Part shown: positions 32,641 through 43,022 of the stretch, in pieces
How the letters are laid out: each line of letters opens with the position of its first letter
Numbering within the stretch: the first letter of the stretch is position 1
Assembly (NCBI GenBank): GCA_016508695.1
Contig: VNKQ01000002.1
Location: 1,364,001-1,428,000, forward strand
Source of the DNA: Hyphodiscus hymeniophilus
Lineage: Eukaryota > Ascomycota > Leotiomycetes > Helotiales > Hyphodiscaceae
Direction of reading: 5' to 3'
Length of the DNA stretch: 64,000 nucleotides
Translations under genes and position numbers: made by a program
Notes under the pieces: model-generated
What the model saw: only the letters and a program-made list of their open reading frames with translations
Database searches by the model: none
Told to the model about the DNA's origin: nothing

Positions 32641-33494
32641 GCTGGGGTTATACAAGCACAGCTAAATGAGTGACTGCAGGAGAGCGAGGTGCAGGAAAGC
32701 ACAGTGAAGCGTTGAACGGAAACAAGAATGGGGGTTGAAGAGAAGAACAAGAACTCGAAGGGTAATAAGAGTGGTGGGCACTGATCAACTAATCCTTATC
32801 GGCGGCGATAAGAAGGTTGAAAATTGAAGCTACACTTAATAGGTAGGTAAATTACCTTGAGCTAGCAGACAGTACCTACCACCAGATGTGCTTCTTAATC
32901 AAGAGAGTTTCTCAGAGGCCAATACAAGTTGTTTTGAACGGGTCAATTCAACCATTCCAATCTGGTTTGGAGTTGTATATTTATTTGTATGCAACTACCG
33001 GTAGTCACGCCCTTGTCCTCTCACAGTTCAGTCGCCAGCTGACCAGCGTCGTTCCTTCATCCACCAATCTCTTTGATGCAGATTACAGTATCCCACCTTT
33101 TGCTCCACATATTATTGCATGCAGCAGCAACCAACTTGCGCAATTGACTAATCATAATCACCGAAGCAACGGAAGTCCTTGTATCAGCTGTGATTTAGAT
33201 CCCACTTCTCCTTATTCGCAAATCTCGTTCGATTTCTCCTCTCCTTCGTTTTCTCAAGTGGCGGTAACAGTACCTTTACGAGAAGAAAGTTATCTGTGTC
33301 AGCAGTCTGAGGCAGATCGTCAAGTGAAGGTCGAGAATCTTTTCAAGTCGGAACGAGCTGAAGGCGCATGACTAGGGTAGTGAGTCTTACAGCAGATCCA
33401 TGACCCCGCTACAGACATCTTCGTGGATTGTTACATTTTCAACTCTCTAAACTCAGTGTCTTTCCTTCATAGTTGGACATCAAAGGTTCCAAAC
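32641..33494. promoter_or_regulatory. Divergent promoter region between GATase and MFS genes
   Basis: 854 bp. A plus-strand frame of 161 codons (32886-33371) is open in the MFS leader; it has a Ser/Gln/Pro-rich composition without a domain and I do not call it as a gene, though it would act as a long upstream frame if transcribed. Confidence 0.5.
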
Positions 33495-35668
33495 ATGGCG
33501 AGCCCACTAGAAGAAGGGCAAATTTCCAGGAGACACATGATGCATATCAGTGGAAGGGACAGTCCTGAAGTGAACGAAGGGACTTCTTTACTAGGTGCAA
33601 ATGGAGGTCTAAATAATGGGACTATCACACCTGATGAAGTGGACGATGACGGGGACGGGACAGACATTGATGCGAATGAATTCGATCTCATCTTATCGAG
33701 AACCGAATCCTATACAACAGGACTCGGGATCGAGCCTGAATCACAAACGAACTCCATGCTTCAAGGTCCTCGAAGATATGGTAGTCTGAAAGCAGGAAGG
33801 AAACAGAGTTTCTCCAGTCTTCGAAGAAGAGTTTCGCGAAGTACAATTGGTAGCGACCAGAGCCCGATTGAGGAAGTTGATGAAGATGGAGTGCAGGATT
33901 CCAAAAGTCCATTTCTGGCTGGTGTCAGTGTTGGTAAATTCTGGATTATATTTTCAGGTTCGTATTTCGGATTATTTGTCGAGATGGTGCAATCTGCTGG
34001 TTCATTGTCTCAATAAGTCAGATTGGTTGAAGGACGGTTATCCTCTCCACTCTTCTGAACTTTCTCCGAGTAAACTCATAACCTCATTTTGAGTTCCCCA
34101 ATAGGAGTTGTAATGCTTACTCCCATATTCTCAACCAGGTATATTGGCTTGTTACTTTGTAGCCTGTTTCGATTCCACGATCATGGTCTCAAGCCATCCG
34201 GTCATTACATCCTACTTCCACTCCTCCAACAGTGCATCCTGGTTATCAACGGCATTTTTGTTGACTTCAACGAGTTTCCAACCACTCTTCGGTCGTCTCT
34301 CGGATACGATTGGCAGGAAACCACCAATGATCTTCACGCTTTCGGTCTTCCTGTTAGCAACAGTCTGGTGTGCTCTGGCACAAAGCATGACGAGTTTCAT
34401 AGCAGCCAGAGCCTTGTGCGGACTTGGGGCAGGAGGAACCATAACTCTTGGTTCAATCATTACCGGTGACCTAGTGCCGATTGAGATTCGTGGAGCATAC
34501 CAATCATACATCAACCTTGTGTTCGGTGTGGGATCAATGCTCGGGGCTGCTCTGGGAGGTGCGATCGCAGACCATTTGGGGTGGCGATGGGAGTTCGGGA
34601 TACAAGTGCCATCTCTATTCATCTGTCTACTCATTGCATGGTTCACGATCCCAAGGAATCTGGGTCTCGCGGAGGGCGTTAAACAGAAGACACTGCTGGA
34701 GGCAATGAAATTATTCGATTTTAAGGGATCGATCCTGCTTACGACATCAATCACTTCCCTCATTCTAGGCATCGTAAGTCACATTTCATCCCCTCAACCA
34801 GCACTCACTTACGATTCTATAGAACCTAGGAGGCAACGTCTTCTCCTGGACACACCCTCTAGTCATAGTTTCCCTCGCCATCTTCGCCATCTGCTTTCCT
34901 CTCTTCATCTACGTCGAATCAATCGTGCCTCTCCCAATAATGCCTCTAGCCTTCTTAATACACAACCCCCGCGCCGGCCTAATCATCTCCAACGCCATCG
35001 GCGCCATAATCGCCAACGCAGTAACATTCAACATCCCGCTCTTCTTCCAAGCCGTTCTCCTCGAGTCCGCCACCTCATCGGGTCTCCGTCTGGTGATTCC
35101 ATCCGCCGCTGCATCAATAGTCGGCACAGGGACGGGCTTTGCGATAACGTACACGAAACGTCTCAAGTGGCCGCTCATGTGCGGCGTCGTGCTCTTATTC
35201 GCAGGGTCAGTAGGGCTAAGCGCCATGGGACGGGGAATGCCGAACTGGGCATACATGATGTTCATGGTGCCCTCCAGCATGGGACAGGGCTTCATGTTCC
35301 CTGCCTCATTCATGGCCGTGCTCGCCGTGTCCGAGCAAGCTGAACAGGCGGTCGTCACGTCGACGCTCGTCCTCTGGAGGTCTCTCGGGATGGTGCTGGG
35401 CGTTGCATCCTCGAGTCTGGTCCTGCAGAACGCGCTGCTGCACTACCTCAATGAATATGTTGTCGGTCCGGACAAGGACCGTGTCATACTCGAGGTGCGC
35501 ACTTCTGTTCAGGCTATCCATAAGCTGGAGCCAGTGTATAGAGAGCAGGTCATCGACGCTTATGCTGCGAGCCTGAGGGCTACGTTCATCATGGCCGCTG
35601 TTCTCTCGGCTGTGACGGTGCTGATTACGGTGAGGTTGAGGCTGCCGAGGTTGGGACAGAGGAAGTGA
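33495..35668 (+). CDS. MFS transporter, Vba/Fnx1-like (DHA2 type)
   Basis: Three exons: 33495-33957, 34139-34773, 34823-35668 (647 aa). The first junction reads FWIIFSG|ILACYFVACFDSTIM and the second LILGI|NLGGNVFSW. The first 145 residues are hydrophilic and acidic (GTSLLGANGG, DDDGDGTDID) and may carry a vacuolar sorting signal. The membrane part has the DHA2 signature set: VACFDSTIMVSSHPV, the loop 2-3 motif GRLSDTIGRKP and the motif C region GVGSMLGAALGG, with about 13-14 hydrophobic helices. Close relatives (S. pombe Fnx1, yeast Vba1-3) move basic amino acids into the vacuole or act in drug resistance. The substrate is inferred from family likeness only. The first intron is unusually long (181 nt). 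Confidence 0.9.
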
Positions 35669-36513
35669 GGGAACTTGGAACTAGGGGGTGAGTAAGGAGG
35701 AGGTGGTTTAAACGAGCGTGAAGGGACGGAAGAGAAGACGATCAAAGGACAGAAAGTTGAGAATCCCAGCGCATAGTGGAGCGAGCGAGCACTGAAGGAG
35801 TCAGATTCGGTATGAAATATTAGCTAGTCCTTTACATGTCAGGATGGAATTCCACGTCATTTCTGAATCTGAAATGGTCGGCCTGTTTCCTTCAACAGCA
35901 CGATTTTGCGATCACTCGAGTGGAGGGATGAGAGTTCGTGATGGTTCCTGCTCGGTAAAACTCAGGAAGCCTTTTTTCGCCCACAAGCCAGGACAGACGA
36001 CAGTGTTGTTTCTAACGTCGACAAGGTGAAGCGCTCGTGCTACTGTACCACGCGCCGATATCTCCTGAGATGTGATGTGCTTGGGTTTCGTGGTGGGGAG
36101 AGCTTGTGTATCAGAGACCCCACTATTCATTGAAGTGCCACTTTGACTCACATTCCATAAGCATAGACTTCACGAACAAGATCTCCACCCACGGCTCACG
36201 ACTCTCATCCTCTTGCCGAACAGCCTCACAATATATCGTGGCACATGCACGACTTGAATGGACATTTGACGGTAGATCTTTCAGTTCTCACTCGTCATCA
36301 TTGTTTTGTAACTTTGATACAATTCATGTACTGTATGGATGGTTTGTCCACGGTATACCAAAATGCTCAGAACCAAACGCCTTATTGATGCAATGCAGGC
36401 CGGGTCCGTAGACGCACCGGCAACCGTAATCCTCAAATGCAAGCCTGCTAATGCTAAACTCCTCAAACAAACCCATCCATGTGTTGAGATCTCAGCGTTC
36501 ATACATACTCGGT
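35669..36513. other. Convergent intergenic region
   Basis: These 845 bases lie between the MFS and receptor 3' ends. Short frames only; no gene seen. Confidence 0.6.
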
Positions 36514-38583
36514 TTATGTACTAGACTTTTCTGTTTCACTCAAGTCATGAGCTGACTGCGTTGTTGTTTCTTCTTCGGTCTGGTCTTTCTCTTCGCTAAC
36601 CTCCGACGATGGCAAGCCAGGCGAGCCTTTCCCATCATTGGGCGATCCAGACGACTCCGTCTCATTGTCTTCCGGGTTCACACTCTCTTCTTGGGAAGCG
36701 ATCGTCCCATCGAATCCTGCAGCTTCCCACCAACTCCTCTCCCTTCTCTGTTCCCTAGCCTGATCACCCCGAATGACGTCAATTCTTCTCTGTGCCAACT
36801 CCTCCTCCCGTCTCTGGTACGCCGCTCTTGAATCTCGGACCATTTCATCTCTCGTTTTCCCAGGCCCAAAACTCGTCTTCTTCCTCCTCACTCCACTCCA
36901 GCCCGACCAGAACTTTAGACTTCCCCAAAAACTCTCGTCGCTCCCATGGATGTGTCTCCATGGTTTTTCGCGAGTGGAGAAGAGCCAGCAGTCGACTGCT
37001 GCTTGGCAACACATAAAAATAGTCGTAACGCATGTAAGTGCGAATGGTGGGTTGACAGCCATTCTATCATCGTACTGAAGGATGTCGGAGACGAACGGAA
37101 CAACCCACATTGCCATATATACGAGAGGGTAGATAAACAATAATCGCAACTGGCGCCGGATTTTTTCCCGTGTTCGTAGCATTTCGGACACCGCCATGTT
37201 CTGACCCCGTGAGTTAATGAGCTGTAGTTGTGGAGGCACAGGTTGCGTTGTATTTGACAGATCTAGTGAGCCGCGGCGGAAGGAAGACAAGATCTCTGCC
37301 GTCGAGTATTTAGACTTGGGCAACTGGGACTGGCTGGGGCTGAATGCTACCCGAGAAACGAAATTGTCAGGCCATGCAGTCGTTCGAGATTGCGAGCCAT
37401 TGACAACTTCGATATTGTTGGGCGATGATAGAGACGTACCCAGGTAAGCAGGCAATGGCTCCGAGGTTGAGGGCCCTGTGAAGGAATTCGAATCTACCGT
37501 CGAGAGGTCTTCAGATGGAGGCGCATCGGATGCAGAGTCATTGGTAGCCAAAACGCTGGCCCATATGAAGCGGGTTGTTCCAGTTGGGGCCAGTGGTGCG
37601 CCATGTTCGGATCCAAGTGACGAGACAGATTGTTTCCTTGCCTCGGCAACTGTTGCCACAGAGTGTCCAGAAGGTTCGGATATTAAACCATGGCAAGCCA
37701 GAGTTGGTGTAGGCGGTAAGGCGTGTGCTTTCTGTCCTTTGATGGCATTACTCGTGTGTATCGAGGTTCGACGTGATTTGCTCTCCTTGTCGAATCCGTG
37801 GAATTTGCTTCGAACATAATAATATATCGAGGCGTATATGCCCAGAATCGCAAGGAAAATGACGTATCGAGGGATCCAACTTAGCACAAGGCTATACCAC
37901 AAAGGGCGAACGGGAAGATAGCAGTAGGTGGCTTGATCTACATAGGCTCTAGTGTCGTTGCTGAATGCCAGTGAAGCCATTGTCAAGGGAAAGAAAACCC
38001 AGATAACGTAGGCGAGATGACGGTATGGATAGAGACCAGCCTCTCTGTTAGAAGTCTTAGGCCTAAAAATATACAACGCGGAGTGGACGGCTATCATCAA
38101 AATTGCAAAATCTAAACACACTTAGGTCCGAGAGTGTAATCGAGGAGTATTTGCGTACCTGAAGCTTCGATGCCTACGACCAAGAAGAAGCCAGTAACTT
38201 GACAAAAGGTCGAGTCATTAGGGATCGGGCCGTGAACGAATACCACAGCTGGATAGATCAGAAACCAGAGGGCTTTAAACATATCACTCTGAATGAGTAA
38301 CATGATGAGACTGCACCCAGTCAGTGCATGTCTTCAACTTGGGGGTAAAGTACAAGTCATACTCGTGTCTAAACGTCCGCCGCATTCTGACGAACCAGTA
38401 AAAGGCCAAAATTGCCGATGCAACACTGATTGAAGAGAATACCAAAGCCAAGCATTGTAGTGCGTTCTCCTCAGAGGGAGAGAAATGTTCTCCGATCTTG
38501 GTGGAGTTTTCGGATCCTCTACTCCTCAGTTCCACTTCGAAATCCCACATTGCACGCGCAATGCGGTTTGAGAGAGGTGCCAT
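36514..38583 (-). CDS. Gpr1-type G-protein-coupled receptor (glucose/cAMP-pathway class)
   Basis: Three exons: 38583-38363, 38310-38159, 38111-36514 (656 aa). Junctions read RTFRHD|LIMLLIQSD and GIEASD|FAILMIAVHSALYIF, both giving the expected receptor core, and the introns are 52 and 47 nt. Five hydrophobic helices lie in the first half (residues about 45-300), with HDLIMLLIQSDMFKALWF as helix 2 and FLVVGIEASDFAIL as helix 3. A 200-residue Ser-rich third cytoplasmic loop follows, then two more helices from RRQLRLLFIYPLVYMAMW and CVTTIFMCCQAAVDCWLF. The tail is long, charged and acidic. This is the layout of yeast Gpr1 and Neurospora GPR-4, which couple nutrient sensing to a G-alpha and cAMP. 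The ligand is unknown. Confidence 0.92.
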
Positions 38584-39325
38584 CTCAAATTGTCGGATTG
38601 GCTTTTGCAGGCTCAATCTGTGGGTTCGGGTACAGATATCAAAAGGTTATGTGTGCTCTTCCCTACTCCGTATCGCCAACATCGTGGGTTCCTCCCTATA
38701 CTGCATCCGCCAAAAGTCATTCGGGTTGTCGGGGACTGAGATGAAAGTGTGAGACTTTTTCGGTCGAAGTTTGTTCTGGAGGGCTTGTGGAAGGAGGTCA
38801 GTAGGTGTGGGTTCGATTTGAGGGCTGGTTTCCTGTTCAAACGAGGCTTTCGTATCTCGTTCTCATAGCATTGAGTTGTCCTACGAGGTGAGGTGAGGCG
38901 TGCGGGACAAAACGGGCTTCAGCGGTGAGGTTGGCTAGTTGAATGGATTTCTTCCCGCAGCCTTGGATTTTCGTGTGCGGAGAGGAGGGGTTGTTTCGCG
39001 GGGGCGGGGAGTTTGTAGTAAGGCTCTTCGTTATGAGGGGTTTGTTTTTGTCGATGGTTTGCTTTGCTTTGCGAATGGTCGAGTAGAAGAAGTAGCAGTT
39101 GCGTGAAGGAGAAGAAAAGCAATAGATTGCAGACACCTCCTGTTTCCCATCCTCGAGAGATGAATCGGATCCCCATGCGCGGTTAAGATGGGCCGCCATA
39201 CAGTAGAGCACGCGAGGGATGATGATGAGCCATCTCTAGAGTGGGTAAGGTTGGGTTGGGTGGTGGGCTAGTAGGCTAGTCGGTAGGGTAATCGTCGGCT
39301 CGCTTAAGCTTACTGTACGGAGTAC

Positions 39326-39343
39326 TGTACATGTACATGTACA
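39326..39343. repeat. 18-bp palindrome of GTACAT units
   Basis: TGTACATGTACATGTACA is its own reverse complement. It follows a TACTGTACGGAGTACTGTAC stretch that is itself nearly palindromic. Simple-sequence palindromes like this occur often in fungal promoters; no function is assigned. Confidence 0.75.
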
Positions 39344-39433
39344 TACGTGGATGCATGATCAACAGCGCTTCGATTTAAGTGCTCTTCAACCTCTATTGGT
39401 CCACGAGCAGATCCAGACCCTCGCTCTGAAGTG

Positions 39434-39453
39434 TTTTGTTTTGTTTTGTTTTG
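39434..39453. repeat. (TTTTG)4 microsatellite
   Basis: Four exact copies of TTTTG lie in the receptor/PPX1 intergenic region. Confidence 0.85.
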
Positions 39454-39860
39454 GGCTCGCCTCTCGCGTGCACACAGACAGACAGAAACAGTGCACATGA
39501 CCATGCTATCATGGAAGCTAAGGTATTCCCTCAATTTGGGGTCGAGTTTTCACAAGAATTGTCAAGTGGCTTAATCTCGTACAAACAAGTCCATCGTAGA
39601 GCGAAGGACGAAGCACCTCAAGTACAATAAATATATGATTAATAACGCGAGTACTGGCGTACTAACGCACAAAACAAGGCCAACGGATTGATGACAAAGA
39701 GACGTTTGTGCATGTTTACATATTGTCCCGAAACGGGAATGCAACTGTGACTGACCCGTCTCGTCGGGTTTATCGCACGGATCACCAGCATATCCTCCCG
39801 GAACTCCCTTCCACACCCCACAAAGGTACGGAGTTCACTCACATCCCATCCCGTGAATGC

Positions 39861-39884
39861 CATCCCATCCCATCCCGTCCCATC
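39861..39884. repeat. CATCC-type simple repeat
   Basis: Four imperfect CATCC/CGTCC units in tandem; two more units lie just upstream at about 39842-39853. Confidence 0.7.
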
Positions 39885-40423
39885 TCATTCTTCATAGTAG
39901 CTATTGCACCTCGTCGGACTGGCAAATATCCCATACTCAGTCTGCCGAAGGCCTCAATGGACTCGGGTAACTTCGGATTTTCAGCTTGCGGAAGAAAGTA
40001 TCCGATGTTTGATTTCTGTTTGGTTCTTGAATCTTGAGTTGGTGGAGGCTTTGGCGTAGAGATGATCTTTCATCTCGATGTTACTGAGGACCCGCAACAG
40101 TATGTCTGGATGAAGTGCGACTGCATTAGCGAATTTACATTGGAAATCATCTGTTATCTGGTCAGGTTATGCGAGGGGCCTTACACTCCTGTTCTGAAGG
40201 CAGTCTGAGCGAGCTTCCCCTTTTCCATGGTAGCATAACCGAGCCCCTTTACGGTAAACGAACGGAATAGATACCTTGCTTGTTTTACCCTACTCCAGAT
40301 ACAGGTTAAGCCACCTCTATGTCTATCTCGCTATCTCGGACTTCATTCTTGATATATCTCGCACAATAAGCTTCAGAATATAAGCCCATCATTCCAGTGA
40401 GTCAAGGTAATTCAGAGGTAGAT

Positions 40424-40429
40424 CACGTG
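40424..40429. promoter_or_regulatory. CACGTG E-box upstream of PPX1
   Basis: The box (GATCACGTGA) is 193 bp upstream of the exopolyphosphatase ATG. A TGACGTC half-palindrome follows about 20 bp later. Cbf1/Pho4-type bHLH factors recognise CACGTG, and Pho4 controls phosphate genes in yeast, which would fit a polyphosphatase; this is inference. Confidence 0.5.
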
Positions 40430-40621
40430 AAAACAAAGCGCAGGGTTATGACGTCGCGTCTGCCCCTCGTTGCGAGGGGCTGCTCGTGCGCATCGCGTCG
40501 AACCTTTTCTTTCTTTAAGCCCTACCTAACAAACGTACTTATACTACACGTTCTTTAAACGAGTACTGGCACTCTACCCTAGAACACTCTACCTATAAAT
40601 ATCAGTTGACCTCTTTACAAA

Positions 40622-41888
40622 ATGCCTCGACCTCCAGTCTCCCTCCCATCGTTTCTAGCCCAAGCAAAGCACGCCCTTCATGATGCTATTCGAAATCGTT
40701 TGCCGATTACATTTGTGATTGGGAACGAGTCCGCTGGTAAGGGCCGACAAAAAGGTACCTACATCGCAATGACTAATTCTTGTAGATCTCGATTCTCTTT
40801 GCTCTGCCGTCATTCTAGCGTATCTCCGAAGTCAATCTTCACCAGCCGGCTCCCTATATATTCCTCTTTCGAATCTGCCCCGCGCCGATCTCGATATACG
40901 CCCAGAACTCATACCTGTTCTCTCCCATGCAAACCTCCAACCTAGTGATCTCCTCACACTCTCCGACTTACCTCCTCTACGTGCAATAGCGTCCAAACTC
41001 CCACCAGAGAACACGAGATGGATACTCGTAGACCACAATGCGATGAGGGGTGAATTGAGCAAGATATACGGCAAACGGCTCGTTGGATGTGTCGATCATC
41101 ATGCTGAGGAGAATGCTGTGCCGAAAGACTGCGGAGACGAGCCACGAATTGTGAAGAAGTGTGGAAGTTGCACGACTCTTGTCGTGGAGTACTGCAAAGA
41201 TGCTTGGAACAAACTTGCAAAGGAAAGCCACGAGGATGTGGACGGTTTCAGTAGAGAGCTGGCACAAGTAGCTCTAGGTCCGATTTTGATCGATACTTCA
41301 AACCTGGGTAACAAAGCAGAAACGACATCTACGGACAGCGATGTAGTTGATTACCTGGAATCATGGATCAAGTCGCAACCGGGTAGCAAGTATGGCCGCG
41401 ATGCATATTACAATATTGTTTCGGAGGCTAAGCAAGACATCGGCGGTCTCAGCTTACCGGACATTCTAAGAAAGGACTACAAGCAGTACGGTGAGGAAGG
41501 TTCAATAGTTCTGGGGATCGCCTCTGCAGTCAGGGGTATGCAATTTCTGATAGACAAGGCCGGCAGCAAAGAGAAATTCGTTGAGGTGTTGGAGGAATTC
41601 GCCAAGGAACGAGGCCTGTCGATTCTGTCGCTGATGACGAAAACCACCGTCCAGGATGGATTCGCAAGAGAGCTCCTTGTTTGGAGTATCGACGAAAAGG
41701 GGATTGTCGCTGCAAGAAAATTCGAAGCAGACTCAACGGAGACGCTGGATTTGAAGGAGTGGGAGAAAGGATCCCTTGATATCGATGATAAAGGCCGATG
41801 GCTAAGATGCTGGTGGCAGGAAAGAGTCGAAAACAGCCGGAAGCAAGTAGCCCCGCTGATGCGAGCTGCTATCGGAGATGTAGAGTAG
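40622..41888 (+). CDS. PPX1: Exopolyphosphatase (DHH phosphoesterase family)
   Basis: Two exons: 40622-40736 and 40786-41888, with a 49-nt intron (GTAAGG..TTGTAG), give 405 aa, the size of yeast Ppx1. Splicing creates GNESADLDSLCSAV (residues about 34-47), the first metal-binding DHH motif of family II. The others are VDHNAM (D121-H122-N123) and CVDHH (D142-H143-H144), then an LIDTSNL Asp. A C-terminal DHHA2-like region follows, with the WWQERVENSRKQVAPL end. The enzyme removes terminal phosphate from inorganic polyphosphate in the cytosol and mitochondria. All key residues are present. Confidence 0.94.
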
Positions 41889-42454
41889 TGTTTAGTCCTA
41901 CGAAAGGGCTCAAGACTTCACTCCTTTCATCCAGTCCAGTCAACTTGCGCCGTTAATGTTTGCCTTGTTAGACCTTGTTACATTTCTCCGGCCTGCTTAT
42001 ATCCACTGAATCTGAATTCTCGAATTGTTTGACTAAGATTTGTGGGTTATGAACCGTGGTACTGCAAGTCGCAGAGGTTGACCACTCCACGTCTCCTTAG
42101 CTGCCCATATCTCGCCGTTGGGATATCGGTTGACATGGCTTTGAAACTCTGCGAGAATAAGGGCGCTCTAGTCCGATTCTCAAGTTCATCGTCATCATGG
42201 TGTGCATTTCAAATGTTTTGAGAGTCCATGTTTTTGAACTCTTTCAACATAGGAAGAAAGAGCTAGACGAATGCCACCATGATCATGAGGTCGTATACAA
42301 TAAATTCTGACGCAACTCAAGATAGGCTGCCCTAGGTTTTGATCCTCCTCCGCAGTCCACAAATCTCTCTTCCAATCTTAGAGATCATCTCGAAATACCA
42401 AAGTCTGCATATCAAAGCAACTCCAAAGCAAGCATGGCACCAGGCAGAGCAATA
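41889..42454. other. Intergenic region downstream of PPX1
   Basis: Moderately AT-rich, with no open frame worth calling and no repeat. Confidence 0.6.
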
Positions 42455-42661
42455 TCAAACCCTCCCGTCTGCCACAAGGAACCCTTGTTGCTCCTCCCAC
42501 AGAACACGACCATCCTGAGCAGTTACTTTATAGTAATAAAGTGACACCAAAGCAATAGCTTTGAGAGGGGCGATTTGGGGGTAGCGCTCTAAACGAGACG
42601 GTCTCAGTGTGATTGTATCATTGAGCTCGAGCTCAGACCTGGCTTCAGGACAAAGTGTCAT
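42455..42661 (-). CDS. Possible small protein, 68 aa, doubtful
   Basis: A clean frame from ATG 42661 encodes 68 residues with a balanced composition (LNDTITLRPSRLERYPQ, ALVSLYYYKVTAQDGRV, WEEQQGFLVADG in pieces). There is no known domain, signal peptide or membrane span. It is divergent from the small Cys-rich frame at 42858, and the 196-bp gap between them contains promoter-like elements. It could equally be chance or the degenerate end of an older gene. I list it because its amino-acid mix is more protein-like than the other short frames nearby. Confidence 0.25.
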   Translation of the reverse strand: MTLCPEARSELELNDTITLRPSRLERYPQIAPLKAIALVSLYYYKVTAQDGRVLWEEQQGFLVADGRV

Positions 42662-42681
42662 TCCCAACCTGCACTGCTGCT

Positions 42682-42724
42682 TGACTCACCAATGAGTTGA
42701 AGATTTCTGGCAAAGCTATAAATA
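42682..42724 (+). promoter_or_regulatory. Promoter elements TGACTCA - CCAAT - TATAAATA
   Basis: TGACTCA (Gcn4/CPC1-type site) at 42682-42688, CCAAT at 42689-42693 and TATAAATA at 42717-42724 are lined up 134-176 bp upstream of the small ORF starting 42858. The A-rich leader from 42770 to the ATG is typical of a transcribed fungal 5' region. This ordered arrangement is the best promoter-like sequence in the window. Confidence 0.55.
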
Positions 42725-42857
42725 TCGGCTCTTTTCTATTCCAAAGGTTCTCTCTCTTCCATTAACTACCCCGAAGAATACTTGAACAACTTTCAGAAAG
42801 CATAAAACATACATTCCAAGAAAACACCGCCGAAAGTCTCACAGTCCAAGCTGCACA

Positions 42858-43022
42858 ATGAACGGCCCAATACGAGTAAGGGTTGGAGTCTGCCCCGATC
42901 GAGATCGATGCGGTTGGGGAGGGTACGTTGCACCTCCTTTGGGAAACGAGGGACCAGCCAGCTGCCCATATTGCAACCGTAATTTGATGTTGCAGGGGCC
43001 GTACCTTTTGATCGACCCGTAA
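42858..43022 (+). CDS. Small cysteine-rich (zinc-ribbon-like) protein, 54 aa
   Basis: The frame begins with ATG in a CTGCACAATGAACG context and ends with TAA. The protein has two cysteine pairs: GVCPDRDRCGWGG (C12 and C18, C-x5-C) and ASCPYCNRNLM (C37 and C40, C-x2-C). This would suit a small zinc ribbon or knuckle, though the first pair has unusual spacing. There is no signal peptide and no membrane segment. A well-ordered TGACTCA/CCAAT/TATAAATA promoter precedes it by 134-176 bp, and the leader is A-rich with CAAG/CACA repeats. The nearest neighbours are PPX1 and gene-poor DNA. I do not recognise the family. Its reality rests on promoter layout and Cys pattern; a chance frame remains possible. 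Confidence 0.5.
   Translation: MNGPIRVRVGVCPDRDRCGWGGYVAPPLGNEGPASCPYCNRNLMLQGPYLLIDP

Larger units (their letters stand above)
38584..40621. other. Large divergent intergenic region between receptor and PPX1
   Basis: About 2.0 kb with no supportable gene. It holds a self-complementary TGTACATGTACATGTACA at 39326-39343, a (TTTTG)4 run at 39434-39453, a CATCC-type simple repeat at 39861-39884, a CACGTG box at 40424-40429 and a TGACGTC at about 40449-40455 (CRE/ATF-like). Long upstream regions are common before fungal signalling receptors. Confidence 0.6.

Noticed and set aside
32886..33371. 161-codon frame upstream of the Vba/Fnx1-like MFS gene
   Set aside because: It has no domain, an Ser/Gln-rich composition typical of leader sequence, and overlaps the likely MFS 5' region.
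34925..35343. Alternative reading of the MFS region as two overlapping genes
   Set aside because: The frames overlap because of an intron at 34774-34822; splicing gives one transporter of normal length.
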